Position numbers and translations under genes: made by a program
In this document: positions 30,281 through 39,524 of the stretch, in pieces
Layout: every line of letters begins with the position of its first letter
Numbering within the stretch: position 1 is the first letter of the stretch
Notes under the pieces: model-generated
What the model was told of the DNA's origin: nothing
Database searches by the model: none
The model's input: only the letters and a program-made list of their open reading frames with translations
From: Clostridium ljungdahlii DSM 13528
GTDB taxonomy: Bacteria > Bacillota > Clostridia > Clostridiales > Clostridiaceae
NCBI RefSeq assembly: GCF_000143685.1
Contig: NC_014328.1
Span: 2,046,001 to 2,110,000, forward strand
Direction of reading: 5' to 3'
DNA length: 64,000 nucleotides

Positions 30281-31234
30281 TTGAGTATTAATGTAAATAT
30301 TATTTCTGGATTTTTAGGAGCTGGAAAAACTACATTTTTAAAAAAAATCCTTCCTAATATGAAAGGTAAAATTGCTTTAATTGAGAATGAATTTGGTGAT
30401 ATTGGCATTGATGGAGACTTAATTAATGACAAACTACCTATTAAAGAAATCTATGCCGGTTGTATTTGTTGTAGTTTAGTAAAAAACTTTAAAGATAGCA
30501 TAGAGGAATTAGCGTTAGAATATAAACCTGAACATATATTTATAGAACCATCTGGTGTAGGAAATTTATCAGATATCGTAAGGGTTTGTGGGAAAATTTC
30601 TGAAAATTCAAATTGTGATATAAGAATAAATCATCTTATAACTATTGTAGATATAAGTGCATTTGATGATTATTTAGAGAATTTTGGTGGATTTTATTTA
30701 GATCAAATTCAAAATGCCAATATTATCTTTTTAACTCATATGGATAGTATAGATGACGAAAAAGTGGAAGAAGTAATTTCCAAAATAAAATTAAATAATG
30801 AAAAAGCATATATCCTTAAGGATAATTGGTATTCTTATGAGAGTGAAAAAATAATTGAAATATTAGATACAATTGAAGATTTTGAAATTGATTTAAAAGA
30901 AGAAACTGTATCAACACCTGCAGATAAAGTGTTCAGTACTTTATCTATAGACAGGCCCAAAACTTTTCTAGAGAAGGATATAGATAAAATATTAAGTTCT
31001 CTGAAAAGTAAGGATTATGGTTATATTTTAAGAGCTAAAGGAATTTTAGAGCTTGATACAAAAAGATTTATTTATTTTGATTTCACTCCACATCATTTTC
31101 AGTGGAACCATGTGGAAGAATTTAAAGAGGCTAAAGTGGCTTTCATTGGAAATGAACTAAAAAAACAAAAAATATTACAATGTTTTACAAGTAGGCATGT
31201 ATCTAAAGTTTTAAGCAGATATCCAAAATTTTAA
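30281..31234 (+). CDS. COG0523/CobW-family GTPase (metal chaperone type)
   Basis: 317-residue P-loop GTPase beginning at TTG after AAGGAGG. Walker A is GFLGAGKTTF (8-17), then GDIGIDGDLI, the metal-binding CICCSL motif, and FIEPSGVGN. The C-terminal half carries a CobW_C-like domain and ends after FTSRHVSKVLSRYP. Family members deliver metals such as zinc or cobalt-linked cofactors to enzymes. The gene is first in a run of corrinoid methyltransferase genes, so it may load zinc or assist the B12 protein; this is inference from context. Confidence 0.9.
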   Translation: MSINVNIISGFLGAGKTTFLKKILPNMKGKIALIENEFGDIGIDGDLINDKLPIKEIYAGCICCSLVKNFKDSIEELALEYKPEHIFIEPSGVGNLSDIVRVCGKISENSNCDIRINHLITIVDISAFDDYLENFGGFYLDQIQNANIIFLTHMDSIDDEKVEEVISKIKLNNEKAYILKDNWYSYESEKIIEILDTIEDFEIDLKEETVSTPADKVFSTLSIDRPKTFLEKDIDKILSSLKSKDYGYILRAKGILELDTKRFIYFDFTPHHFQWNHVEEFKEAKVAFIGNELKKQKILQCFTSRHVSKVLSRYPKF

Positions 31235-31353
31235 ACAGGTATATTTAATCTATAATTTTTATTCGAATAAGCAAATTCTATCTGAACTTAAGAATCACTT
31301 GATATAAAATGCTAAGTTTTGGTCATTTACTAACTTAATAAGGAGGGATTAAC

Positions 31354-32223
31354 ATGAGTAAAATTATTGACTTTAATTGTACGTATGATAATTCTGTAGG
31401 AATTAATGAAGAGGTTACAGAAAAAACAGGCTTACATTTCCCAGAAGCCTATAAGCATTGGGATAGCATGGCTATGTTGGCAGAAGAATTAAAGAAATAT
31501 GATAACGCAAATTTTTGTGGCTTGCCATTCTGTCATACCGTTGAGGGAGAAGCTATGGGTGGCATAATTAATCTTGGAAATGAAAAAACAGGTCCAAGAG
31601 CAAAAGATTATATTTGCACAAAAGCAGAAGAGATATTAAATCTACCTGAAATCGATTACTCGAAAGGCCGTATATCAGAGGTTCTAAAAGCTTGTAAATA
31701 TTTGCGGGATAAGGGAGAGAATGTTCTTCTATATATTTCAGGACCATTTACAATTATGAATGTTTTAATTGATCCGCGTCATGTTTTTAAGTTATTTAGA
31801 AAAGAACCAGATACTATGAAGGCTATTTTTGATAAATTCCAAAAGGAAACATTACGCTTTGTTGAAGAGGCTAAAAAAGCAGGAGTTAACATGATTAGTT
31901 ATGCTGATTCTTCTGGAGGATTAAATATTTTAGGACCAAAGTATGCTGAGCAGACTGTAGAAATGTTTACTTATCCATTATTAAAAAATATTGAAAAAAT
32001 GATTGATGATGAAATGATAGTATTACTTTGTCCTAAGACTACGTTTGCATTATTAGGGACAGATAAAGCTGTGTGGAAGGATATTAATTTAGGAGGATCT
32101 ATAAAATATTCTGAAGCTTGTGAAAAAGTTATGGGGCAAGCAAAATTTGTTGGACAAATGTGTATTAAAAATAAAGATTTTGAATTAAAAGATGGAATAA
32201 TCAAAACAATTGCTTTACTTTAA
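31354..32223 (+). CDS. UroD-fold methyltransferase-like protein, short
   Basis: 289 residues, related to the uroporphyrinogen decarboxylase/MtaA/CmuA family (YKHWDSMAMLAEELKKY, FCHTVEGEAMGG, LYISGPFTIMNVLIDP, ISYADSSGGLNILGPKY). It is about 50-60 residues shorter than its two neighbours. The zinc motif His-x-Cys of the family reads LLC here, so the His ligand is missing. It may have a partner or reductive-activation role, or bind metal differently. RBS AAGGAGGG. First of five genes in close succession. Confidence 0.8.
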   Translation: MSKIIDFNCTYDNSVGINEEVTEKTGLHFPEAYKHWDSMAMLAEELKKYDNANFCGLPFCHTVEGEAMGGIINLGNEKTGPRAKDYICTKAEEILNLPEIDYSKGRISEVLKACKYLRDKGENVLLYISGPFTIMNVLIDPRHVFKLFRKEPDTMKAIFDKFQKETLRFVEEAKKAGVNMISYADSSGGLNILGPKYAEQTVEMFTYPLLKNIEKMIDDEMIVLLCPKTTFALLGTDKAVWKDINLGGSIKYSEACEKVMGQAKFVGQMCIKNKDFELKDGIIKTIALL

Positions 32224-32265
32224 TTATTAATATAAAAAATTAAAAAAATGTGGAGGATAAAAAAC

Positions 32266-33336
32266 ATGCACAAGAATGATAAAATGACGCCAAATGAAAG
32301 ATTAGCTGCATTTATGACAGGAAAACCAATGGACAGAATTTTAGCTATGCCAGTTGCTTGTTCTATGTCTGGATTAGCACTTGGAATGACTCATAAGGAA
32401 AAAAGAAGTAGTGCTTTAAATGAAGCAAAAGCACAGATTGCTTGCTATGAAAGATTTGGCAACGACTTAACTATTGTTGAATATGGATTGCATGGTGTAG
32501 GTTCAGCTTTAGGCAGTGAAATGAGTGACCCAGAAGACTCAGTACCAGCAATTGTGAAATATGCTTTAGAAGATTTGAATGATGTAGATAAATTAGATAT
32601 GTCAAAATTGGAACCAAAAAATGATAAAGCATTCCAATTACATTTAGAAGCTGCACGTATCATAATGGATGAAATAGGGAATGAAGTTCCAACTGGAGTA
32701 TTAATATCTGGGCCTTTTACTGCTGCTGCAAGTATTTACAAAATAGAAAAGTTGCTTAGAGCAACTAGAAAAAATCCTGAAAAACTTCATCAACTAATTA
32801 AATTCTGTAATGATGCATTAAAAATGATTTGCAGGGAGTTTATAAAAGCAGGTGTTCTTATTTTATTATGTGATCCTATTGCGTCAGGAACTATTCTTAA
32901 TAAAAAGCAATATTTAGAGTTTGTTTTACCATATACGCAGGAATTAATGAAAGAGATTCATGAGGCAAAGGGAATGGTTTGTTATCATATTTGTGGAGAT
33001 ACAACATCAATTGTAGGAGAAATGGTTAAATCAGGCTGTGATATGATGAGTATAGATAATAGAGTAGATTTAGCATATACAAAACAAGTAGTAGGAGACA
33101 AAGTGCCTATACTTGGAAACGTAGATCCAGTAGAAGTATTGATTTTAGGAAATACCAATGATGTAGACTCAGCAGTAAAAAATTGTATGCAAAAAGCTTA
33201 TGACAGTCCTTGTGGATATATTTTGGCATCAGGCTGCGACCTTTCAGGTGCAGTTCCACTAGAAAATATTGATCAGTTTATGGCTTCTGCTAGAAAATAT
33301 GGAAAGTGGCCACTAGATCCAAAAAATTTCTCTTAG
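32266..33336 (+). CDS. UroD-fold corrinoid methyltransferase (MtaA/MtbA-like)
   Basis: 356 residues, ATG after GTGGAGG. Family blocks: MTPNERLAAFMTGKPMDRI, GPFTAAASIYKIEKLLR, LCDPIASGTILNKKQYLEFV. The zinc ligands are visible as YHICGD (His-x-Cys) and a later Cys in LASGCDLSGAVP. Such proteins move a methyl group to or from a corrinoid protein, using a zinc-activated thiol or an alcohol/ether substrate. Whether this is the MT1 or MT2 partner is not decidable from sequence. Confidence 0.88.
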   Translation: MHKNDKMTPNERLAAFMTGKPMDRILAMPVACSMSGLALGMTHKEKRSSALNEAKAQIACYERFGNDLTIVEYGLHGVGSALGSEMSDPEDSVPAIVKYALEDLNDVDKLDMSKLEPKNDKAFQLHLEAARIIMDEIGNEVPTGVLISGPFTAAASIYKIEKLLRATRKNPEKLHQLIKFCNDALKMICREFIKAGVLILLCDPIASGTILNKKQYLEFVLPYTQELMKEIHEAKGMVCYHICGDTTSIVGEMVKSGCDMMSIDNRVDLAYTKQVVGDKVPILGNVDPVEVLILGNTNDVDSAVKNCMQKAYDSPCGYILASGCDLSGAVPLENIDQFMASARKYGKWPLDPKNFS

Positions 33337-33376
33337 AAGATAAATCGATAATTTAGGAAAAAATGGAGGGAAAACA

Positions 33377-34033
33377 ATGGCATTATCAAAAGAAGAATTA
33401 TTAAAAAGATTATCTGATGGTGTATTTGAAATGGAAGAGGAAGATACAATTGAAGCAGCTAAGGAATATGTAGAAGCAGGATATGATATACTTGATGGTA
33501 TTATGGAAGGTCTTGTAGATGGTATGAATCATGCAAGTAAATTGTATGAGGAAGAAGAATATTTTGTTACGGATTTATTATTATGTTCAGATGCAATGTA
33601 TGAAGGTTTAGCAATTTTAAGACCTCACCTTCCAGCAGATGAAGTGGATAGAGAAAAACCAAAGGGAGTAATTGGAGTTGTAGAAGGAGATACTCACGAT
33701 ATAGGAAAAAATTTAGTAAAAATCATGTTAGAAACAGCTGGATTTGATATGATTGACTTGGGTAGAGATGTTCCACTTCAGAGTTTTGTAGATAAAGCTA
33801 AGGAAGTTAATGCTTCATTTGTTTGTATGTCAACCTTGATGACAACAACAATGAATGGAATGAAAACTGTTATAGAGTTATTAAAGGAAGCTGGAATAAG
33901 AGAAAATCTTAAAGTTGTTATAGGAGGAGGTCCTATTTCAAAGAAGTTTTCTGATTTGATTGGAGCAGATGGGTATTCTGCTAATGCAACTGAGGCTGTT
34001 AAATTAGTAAAAGGATTACTTAATATAGCATAG
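33377..34033 (+). CDS. Corrinoid (B12-binding) methyl-carrier protein
   Basis: 218 residues. A helical cap (1-90; TIEAAKEYVEAGYDILDGIM) precedes the B12-binding Rossmann domain with the DxHxxG signature, Asp105-x-His107-x-x-Gly110 (EGDTHDIGKN). Further blocks: DLGRDVPLQSFVDKAKE, STLMTTTMNGM, IGGGPISKKF. It carries the methyl group between the methyltransferases encoded on either side, in the style of MtaC/MtbC or vanillate O-demethylase corrinoid subunits. RBS ATGGAGGG. Confidence 0.95.
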   Translation: MALSKEELLKRLSDGVFEMEEEDTIEAAKEYVEAGYDILDGIMEGLVDGMNHASKLYEEEEYFVTDLLLCSDAMYEGLAILRPHLPADEVDREKPKGVIGVVEGDTHDIGKNLVKIMLETAGFDMIDLGRDVPLQSFVDKAKEVNASFVCMSTLMTTTMNGMKTVIELLKEAGIRENLKVVIGGGPISKKFSDLIGADGYSANATEAVKLVKGLLNIA

Positions 34034-34048
34034 AAAGAGGTGAAGGCT

Positions 34049-35080
34049 GTGTTGTCACCAAAAGAGCGCTTAGACAAAGTTTTTAGTGGAGAAAAGGTTG
34101 ATAGACCACCATGTATTTGTCCTGGAGGCATGATGAATATGGTCACAACAGAGTTAATAGAAGAAGTAGGAATAAAGTTTCCTGAAGCACATATGAGTGC
34201 ACAAATGATGGCTGGTTTATCAGAAGCAGTGTATGAAAGAGGCTGCTTTGAGAATTATGGAGTTCCATTTTGTATGACCATTGAGGCGGAAAATTTTGGA
34301 GCAAAGGTTGATATGGGAACAAAGATTTATGAGCCTCATGTTGTAGAATATTCAATTGATTCTGTTAAGGAATGGAAGAAGATTTCTCAAATTAACTGTA
34401 CAGAAGGAAGAGCAAAGGTAGTTATTGATGCAATTAAGTTGTTGAAATCAAAGAGAAATGATGTTCCTATTATAGGTAATTTAACGGGACCTATTAGTAC
34501 AACAAGTTCTATAATGGAACCTTCTACCTTTTATAAAGAATTAAAAAAAAGCAATAAGGAAGCACATGAATTTCTTAATTTTGTTACAGATGAATTAATT
34601 AAATTTGCAAAAAAACAAATGGAAGCAGGTGCTGATATAATAGCTATTTCTGATCCTAGTGGTACAGGAGAAATTTTAGGACCAAAATTATTTGAAGAAT
34701 TTGCTGTTAAATATATTAATAAAATTATTGAAAGTGTAAAAAAAGAGAATAAAGGTACAATTGTGCATATATGTGGACAAATGAAGAAGGTATATTTAGA
34801 AGTAAATAAGGTAAAAAGTAATGCTCTAAGTTTTGATTCTATAGTTAACATGAGTGATGCAAGAAAAAATTTAAAAGACAGGGTGTTAATGGGGAATGTA
34901 AGTACTTATGCAATTGAATTTGGGGAAGCAAAGAAAATTGCAGAACTAACTGAAAAGTGCGTAAAAGATGGATCTAATATTATATCTCCAGCTTGCGGAC
35001 TTGGAATGAAATCTCCTTTAAAAAATGTAAAGGCAATGTTAAAATATTTATCAAAGGAAGATGGAGATAGTAATGACTAA
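34049..35080 (+). CDS. UroD-fold corrinoid methyltransferase
   Basis: 343 residues from a GTG that follows AGAGGTG by about six bases; a GTG nine bases upstream overlaps the ribosome binding site and is rejected. Blocks: LSPKERLDKVFSGEKVDRPP, PEAHMSAQMMAGLSEAVYER, GNLTGPISTTSSIMEP, ISDPSGTGEILGPKLFEEF. Zinc ligands are seen as VHICGQ and SPACGLG. It starts 15 bp after the corrinoid protein gene, so it is probably that protein's closest partner. Donor or acceptor unknown (methoxyaromatic, methylamine-like or other). Confidence 0.88.
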   Translation: MLSPKERLDKVFSGEKVDRPPCICPGGMMNMVTTELIEEVGIKFPEAHMSAQMMAGLSEAVYERGCFENYGVPFCMTIEAENFGAKVDMGTKIYEPHVVEYSIDSVKEWKKISQINCTEGRAKVVIDAIKLLKSKRNDVPIIGNLTGPISTTSSIMEPSTFYKELKKSNKEAHEFLNFVTDELIKFAKKQMEAGADIIAISDPSGTGEILGPKLFEEFAVKYINKIIESVKKENKGTIVHICGQMKKVYLEVNKVKSNALSFDSIVNMSDARKNLKDRVLMGNVSTYAIEFGEAKKIAELTEKCVKDGSNIISPACGLGMKSPLKNVKAMLKYLSKEDGDSND

Positions 35081-36866
35081 GATTTCTATTAAGTCACAGA
35101 ATAAAAGCTTTGAATATACACCTGATAAAAATTTGTTGCAAATTTTACTTGAAAATGATGTTTTTGTGGATAATCCATGTAATGGAAAAGGGTTCTGTGG
35201 AAAATGCAAAATCAAACTTTTAGAAGGAAATTTACCTGATATCGGAGAAACAGAAGAGAAACTTTTAAAAAAGGAAGAAATTGATTCAGGTATAAGACTT
35301 TCTTGCTTTGTAGTACCGCAAGAAGATATCGTAATTGAAATTTTACAAAAAGAAGGAAAACATGACATACTTACAACAGGTTATACGCCTGATTTTGAGT
35401 TTAATCCTTTAATTCATAAAGAGGTTTTTGAAATAGAAAAACCTACATTAGAAAATCAAGGTTCCTTTGAAGAACTTATATGTAAAACCTTTGATGTTGA
35501 AAAATTTGATTGGAGATTACTTCAGCAGCATGAATTTATAACTGGAGAAGTTACAGGAGTTTTTAATGGAAGAGAATTAATTGCAATTGAGTGCGGCGAT
35601 ACTACAGATATTCTCTATGGAGTTGCAGTTGATATTGGAACTACAACTGTTGTAACAGCATTAATTGACATGAAGACAGGTAAAGAATTAGCTGCAGCTT
35701 CAATGATTAATGCTCAAAAGAACTTTGGATTGGATGTTTTAACTAGAATAACCTATGAAGTGGAGCATCCTGAAGATGGAAAAGAAAAACTGCAATATGC
35801 AATTGTAAATTCTATTAATGAGATGATTGGAGATATATGCAATAAATCAAAAGTAGATAGAAAAAACATTTATGAGATTTCTATTGCAGCAAACTGTACA
35901 ATGATGCATCTTCTGCTAGGAATTGATGCTACATCTATTGGAATGTCTCCGTATTCACCAATATTTACAAAATCAAAAAATATATTGGCAAAAGACATTG
36001 GGTTAAAGGCAGCACCAGGTGCTAGATTATACTGCCTTCCATCAGTTTCAGCTTATATAGGTGCAGATATTGTGGCGGGGGCATATGTTTGTCAGCTTCA
36101 TAAAGCTAAGGAAAATGTCCTATTTATAGATATTGGAACTAATGGAGAAATTGTTTTATCCAATCATGGAAAGCTGTTATCATGTTCTTGTGCAGCAGGT
36201 CCAGCTTTAGAAGGAATGAATATTAGTTCTGGCATGAGAGCAGCAGAAGGTGCAATTGAGGATGTAAAAATTACTGAAAGTGGAGTTGAAGTTCAGGTTA
36301 TTGGGGATCAAAAGCCAATAGGAATATGTGGAAGTGGTATATTAGCTGTTGTAAAAGAGCTGCTTCGTACAGAGCTTGTAAAAAAGGATGGAGCATTTAT
36401 AAAGAAAGAAAAGTTAGAGGAATCAGATTATCGATATGATATGATTCAATTGGATGGCAGAAAACGACAGTTTATTTTAGAAAGCAGTCCAGATCAAATA
36501 CTAATTACACAAGGAGATATTCGTCAAGTGCAATTAGCAAAAGGCGCTATTCTTTCAGGTTTTTATGCTTTATTAAGAAAGGCTAACATTGATATGGATA
36601 ATCTTGATAAAGTTATTGTAGCAGGACAATTTGGAGCTCACTTATCAGCTGACAGTTTGGTAGGAATAGGAATTTTACCAGAAAAGGTTGAAGATAAGCT
36701 AGTATATGTAGGAAATTCATCTAAAACAGGTGCATATATGGCTCTTATGTCTGCTAATGTAAAAGAAGAAATTGAACAATTAGCTCATCAAATAGATTAT
36801 ATGGAATTAGGTGCATCCGAAGGTTATGAAAAACTTTTTGCTGCATGCCTTATATTCCCTGGTTAG
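35073..36866 (+). CDS. Corrinoid activation protein (RACo-type), [2Fe-2S] plus ASKHA ATPase
   Basis: 597 residues from the ATG after GGAGATAGTA, overlapping the preceding gene by 8 bp. The N-terminal ferredoxin domain has Cys36, Cys42, Cys45 and Cys78 (NPCNGKGFCGKCK, RLSCF). From about residue 180 it becomes the ASKHA-type activator with VDIGTTTVVTALIDMKTG, DIGTNGEIVL, GPALEGMNISSGMRA, ICGSGILAVV and AGQFGAHL. These proteins use ATP to re-reduce Co(II) corrinoid proteins to Co(I). Its presence firmly identifies the cluster as a corrinoid methyl-transfer system. Confidence 0.94.
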   Translation: MTKISIKSQNKSFEYTPDKNLLQILLENDVFVDNPCNGKGFCGKCKIKLLEGNLPDIGETEEKLLKKEEIDSGIRLSCFVVPQEDIVIEILQKEGKHDILTTGYTPDFEFNPLIHKEVFEIEKPTLENQGSFEELICKTFDVEKFDWRLLQQHEFITGEVTGVFNGRELIAIECGDTTDILYGVAVDIGTTTVVTALIDMKTGKELAAASMINAQKNFGLDVLTRITYEVEHPEDGKEKLQYAIVNSINEMIGDICNKSKVDRKNIYEISIAANCTMMHLLLGIDATSIGMSPYSPIFTKSKNILAKDIGLKAAPGARLYCLPSVSAYIGADIVAGAYVCQLHKAKENVLFIDIGTNGEIVLSNHGKLLSCSCAAGPALEGMNISSGMRAAEGAIEDVKITESGVEVQVIGDQKPIGICGSGILAVVKELLRTELVKKDGAFIKKEKLEESDYRYDMIQLDGRKRQFILESSPDQILITQGDIRQVQLAKGAILSGFYALLRKANIDMDNLDKVIVAGQFGAHLSADSLVGIGILPEKVEDKLVYVGNSSKTGAYMALMSANVKEEIEQLAHQIDYMELGASEGYEKLFAACLIFPG

Positions 36867-36878
36867 AATGTAAATATA

Positions 36879-36916
36879 AGTCCTCTCAAACTAAAAATTT
36901 GGGAGAACTATTTTTT
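36879..36916 (+). terminator. Terminator of the corrinoid operon
   Basis: AGTCCTCTCAAA (36879-36890) pairs with TTTGGGAGAACT (36898-36909), then ATTTTTTAT. Confidence 0.75.
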
Positions 36917-36983
36917 ATATGTTAATGTAATAGCCCCTTTAATTATTGGGTGGGCTAATTTTGAAAATAGAAATTCTATAATT

Positions 36984-37592
36984 TTATTGTATTATATGAG
37001 AAAAATATCTTTTAGGGATATATCCTTTTTTAATTCCTTCTGTTACAAGCAAGTAGGTGGCTGTAGTATCAAACCTGGCATCATGAAAATTTCCAGTACC
37101 ATTAAAGTATTTTTTACTTACAGCATTTATGTATGGATTTTCTATATGAAGAAATCTTACAACCTCTTCAAGTCGTGGAGCCTTGCATTTATTGTATCTG
37201 TTTTTAAGGTTACATATATTTTTATAGTAATTCATAGTGCAAAAGGTATGTTTGATGTTTAATATTTCATTGCAATTTTTAAATTCAGAAGATAGAAATT
37301 TAATATCAAAGTTTACATTATGGCCTATTAAAATATCTGCATTTTGAAAGTCATTTAAAAATTCATCTAAATGATCTTTAAAGTTCATACCGCTGCTTAG
37401 CTTGTACAAGGTTTCCACAGTAAAACCGTGTACTTTTTCTGCACTAGGCTCTATATAATCAACAGCAAAGAAAATATTTTTACCTATGGTTTTGGTTGGC
37501 TTTGCACTGGTGTCAACAAGAATGTAGCTTAGTTGGCATATGTTTCCTGGCCTTAAACCAGTTGTTTCTGTGTCAAAAAATATCATGTTCAT
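36984..37592 (-). CDS. DEDDh 3'-5' exonuclease (DnaQ-like)
   Basis: 202 residues. Exo I is FFDTETTGLRPGN, Exo II is LIGHNVNFDIKFL, and Exo III is FHDARFDTTATYLL with the His typical of DEDDh enzymes. It is a stand-alone exonuclease domain as in DNA polymerase III epsilon-like proteins. RBS AGGAGG. Divergent from the YitT-type gene. Confidence 0.92.
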   Translation of the reverse strand: MNMIFFDTETTGLRPGNICQLSYILVDTSAKPTKTIGKNIFFAVDYIEPSAEKVHGFTVETLYKLSSGMNFKDHLDEFLNDFQNADILIGHNVNFDIKFLSSEFKNCNEILNIKHTFCTMNYYKNICNLKNRYNKCKAPRLEEVVRFLHIENPYINAVSKKYFNGTGNFHDARFDTTATYLLVTEGIKKGYIPKRYFSHIIQ

Positions 37593-37721
37593 TCAAAGAC
37601 GTCCTCCTAAATTTAAGCTATATCCATTATAACATTATAGTGAGTTATACTTGCGCAATTAATAAAATTAATGGTAAAATTATTATAGGGCAAAAGAAAA
37701 TAATGCATATGGAGGGGTACT

Positions 37722-38567
37722 ATGAGAAAAAAACATAATAGAAGAGCTTCTATTGCAATAAGAATATTGTTAATGTTAGTGGGAGCGTGCTTGGATGCAG
37801 TAGGATTGAAGTTCTTTTTGATACCAAATGATGTTATTGATGGAGGAATAAGTGGTATATCCATTATGGTAAGTCACTTTACATCAATACCTCTTGGAGT
37901 ATTTATACTATTATTTAATATTCCTTTTATCATTATAGGATACAAAAATATTGGCAAAGATTTTACAATTGCCACATTTTTTTCAGTAATTTCACTTTCA
38001 GTTATGACATCAGTATTTAATCCTAAAATAGGGGTAACAAATGACCCACTTCTTGCAGCTATATTTGGGGGTATAATACTTGGAATAGGTGTAGGACTTA
38101 TGATAAGAAGTGGAGGGTCATCGGATGGAACGGAAATTGTAGCTATATTTTTAGATAAAAAAAGTGGTTTTTCTGTTGGTGAAATAGTAATGTGTTTTAA
38201 TGTATTTATACTTGGGAGTGCAGGTTTTGCATTTGGATGGGACAGAGCAATGTACTCATTAGTAGCTTATTTTATAGCATCTAAAGCTATAGATGTAACT
38301 TCTCAAGGAATTGATGAGTCAAGGTCAGTTATGATAATTTCAGACGAACATGAGGAAATAAAAGATAGGATTTTAAAAGAGTCAGGACGAGGAATAACTC
38401 TTATAAAAGGAGAAGGGGGCTATTCTAATCTCCCTACTAATGTGATTTTTGTAATAGTGTCACGACTTGAGATATCACGCTTGAAGTCCATAGTAAATGA
38501 CATAGATGATGATGCCCTTATAGTAATGCAAAGTGTGGAGGTTTCAGGAAAGAATTTTCAAAAATAA
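37722..38567 (+). CDS. YitT-family membrane protein (DUF161 plus DUF2179)
   Basis: 281 residues. Five or so membrane helices (about 10-180) include GLKFFLIPNDVIDGGISGIS and GGSSDGTEIVAIFLDKKSG. The C-terminal cytoplasmic DUF2179 domain has SRSVMIISDEHEEIKDRIL, GRGITLIKGEGGY and IVNDIDDDALIVM. Function of the family is not established. RBS GGAGGGG. Confidence 0.93.
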   Translation: MRKKHNRRASIAIRILLMLVGACLDAVGLKFFLIPNDVIDGGISGISIMVSHFTSIPLGVFILLFNIPFIIIGYKNIGKDFTIATFFSVISLSVMTSVFNPKIGVTNDPLLAAIFGGIILGIGVGLMIRSGGSSDGTEIVAIFLDKKSGFSVGEIVMCFNVFILGSAGFAFGWDRAMYSLVAYFIASKAIDVTSQGIDESRSVMIISDEHEEIKDRILKESGRGITLIKGEGGYSNLPTNVIFVIVSRLEISRLKSIVNDIDDDALIVMQSVEVSGKNFQK

Positions 38568-38626
38568 GTACCAATTTGTTTTAAGTATGTAGTTTCACAT
38601 AGTTAAAACAAATTTATAAAGATTAG

Positions 38627-38661
38627 AGGGATTGGCTAATACATTTGACCGATCCCTTTTG
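38627..38661 (+). terminator. Terminator after the YitT-type gene
   Basis: AGGGATTGG (38627-38635) pairs with CCGATCCCT (38649-38657) with one G-U pair, followed by TTTTG. Confidence 0.75.
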
Positions 38662-38670
38662 TGATTAAAA

Positions 38671-38895
38671 TTATTTAATACAATCTAGTGCTTGTGAAAT
38701 ATCAGAAATTAAATCTTCCTTGTCTTCAATGTCGTAGCTTATATGGATTAACTCTGCTGGAACACCATGTGTATGAGCAGTATTTGCAAATTTCTCGATA
38801 TCTAGTACGGTAAGAGCAGGATTAGTAATGGTTTTACCAATGCCTGGTCTGTAGCCTGCCTGTACACATTTTGTATTCATTCTATAATTAGTCAT
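38671..38895 (-). pseudogene. Collapsed O-acetylhomoserine sulfhydrylase (metY-like) remnant
   Basis: 74 residues that read as three separated pieces of a ~430-residue PLP enzyme joined in frame: an N-terminus (NTKCVQAGYRPG), a middle piece (NPALTVLDIEKFANTAHTHG) and the extreme C-terminus (AELIHISYDIEDKEDLISDI, then SQAL). All PLP-binding and catalytic residues are gone. The middle-to-end junction falls at HGVP/AELI, where both parent segments plausibly share a Pro-containing stretch. It is preserved as an open frame but cannot be an active enzyme. Confidence 0.75.
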
Positions 38896-39279
38896 TTTAT
38901 TACATCTTTTCTTGAAGATAATAATATAAATATTATAATTTTAATATTCAATCACTTCAAATGAAAATTGGTATAAGAGTTTTCAAAAGTAAATATAGAG
39001 TTTTTAAATGAAAAATAAACTTATACTTCGAATATTTTTACAATCACAAGTACGGCTAAATATTTTGATAAGTCTAAACAGAATAAATAGAAAATTTAAG
39101 AAAACCTAAGGCTTTTTCAAAACTCGTACCTCAGATAATTCAAAAGGCCTAAATTTTTCTACAAATTTTCTGTCAAGACTTATATACAAAATATTTAAAT
39201 GTACTTGTTTATTGTGAAATATTTCTATGCATAAGTTTATTTTCAAGTTAAAAACTCCATAGGAAAAACAACTTAATGC
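38896..39279. other. Intergenic region
   Basis: About 380 bp. It contains an imperfect inverted pair, AGGCTTTTT near 39110 and AAAAGGCCT near 39150, and otherwise AT-rich sequence with no gene I can support. Confidence 0.5.
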
Positions 39280-39426
39280 TTATTTGTACTCTGTATGGGT
39301 AGAAGTTTCATTTTTTCCATAAGGGCTGTTTTTTATGGCTTTATTTTTTACATTTTTAGTATAATTTTTAGATGTAGGAGATTGTGTATTACTGTAATTT
39401 TTACTAGAAGAATTTTTCTTACTCAT
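39280..39426 (-). CDS. Small Lys/Asn/Ser-rich protein, 48 residues
   Basis: Begins MSKKNSSSKNYSNTQSPT and ends THTEYK. GGAGG lies six bases before the ATG, a good site. Very basic and polar, no Cys, no membrane segment. The composition is like small proteins of spores, but no family is recognised. It lies 98 bp downstream of another small basic gene on the same strand. Confidence 0.55.
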   Translation of the reverse strand: MSKKNSSSKNYSNTQSPTSKNYTKNVKNKAIKNSPYGKNETSTHTEYK

Positions 39427-39524
39427 AATATTACCTCCATCATATAATAAGTTTGTGGTCAGCTAAATGATTCTCATAAACTTGTTTATCTTTACATTTT
39501 AGTATAGATAATAAAGTATTTGTG

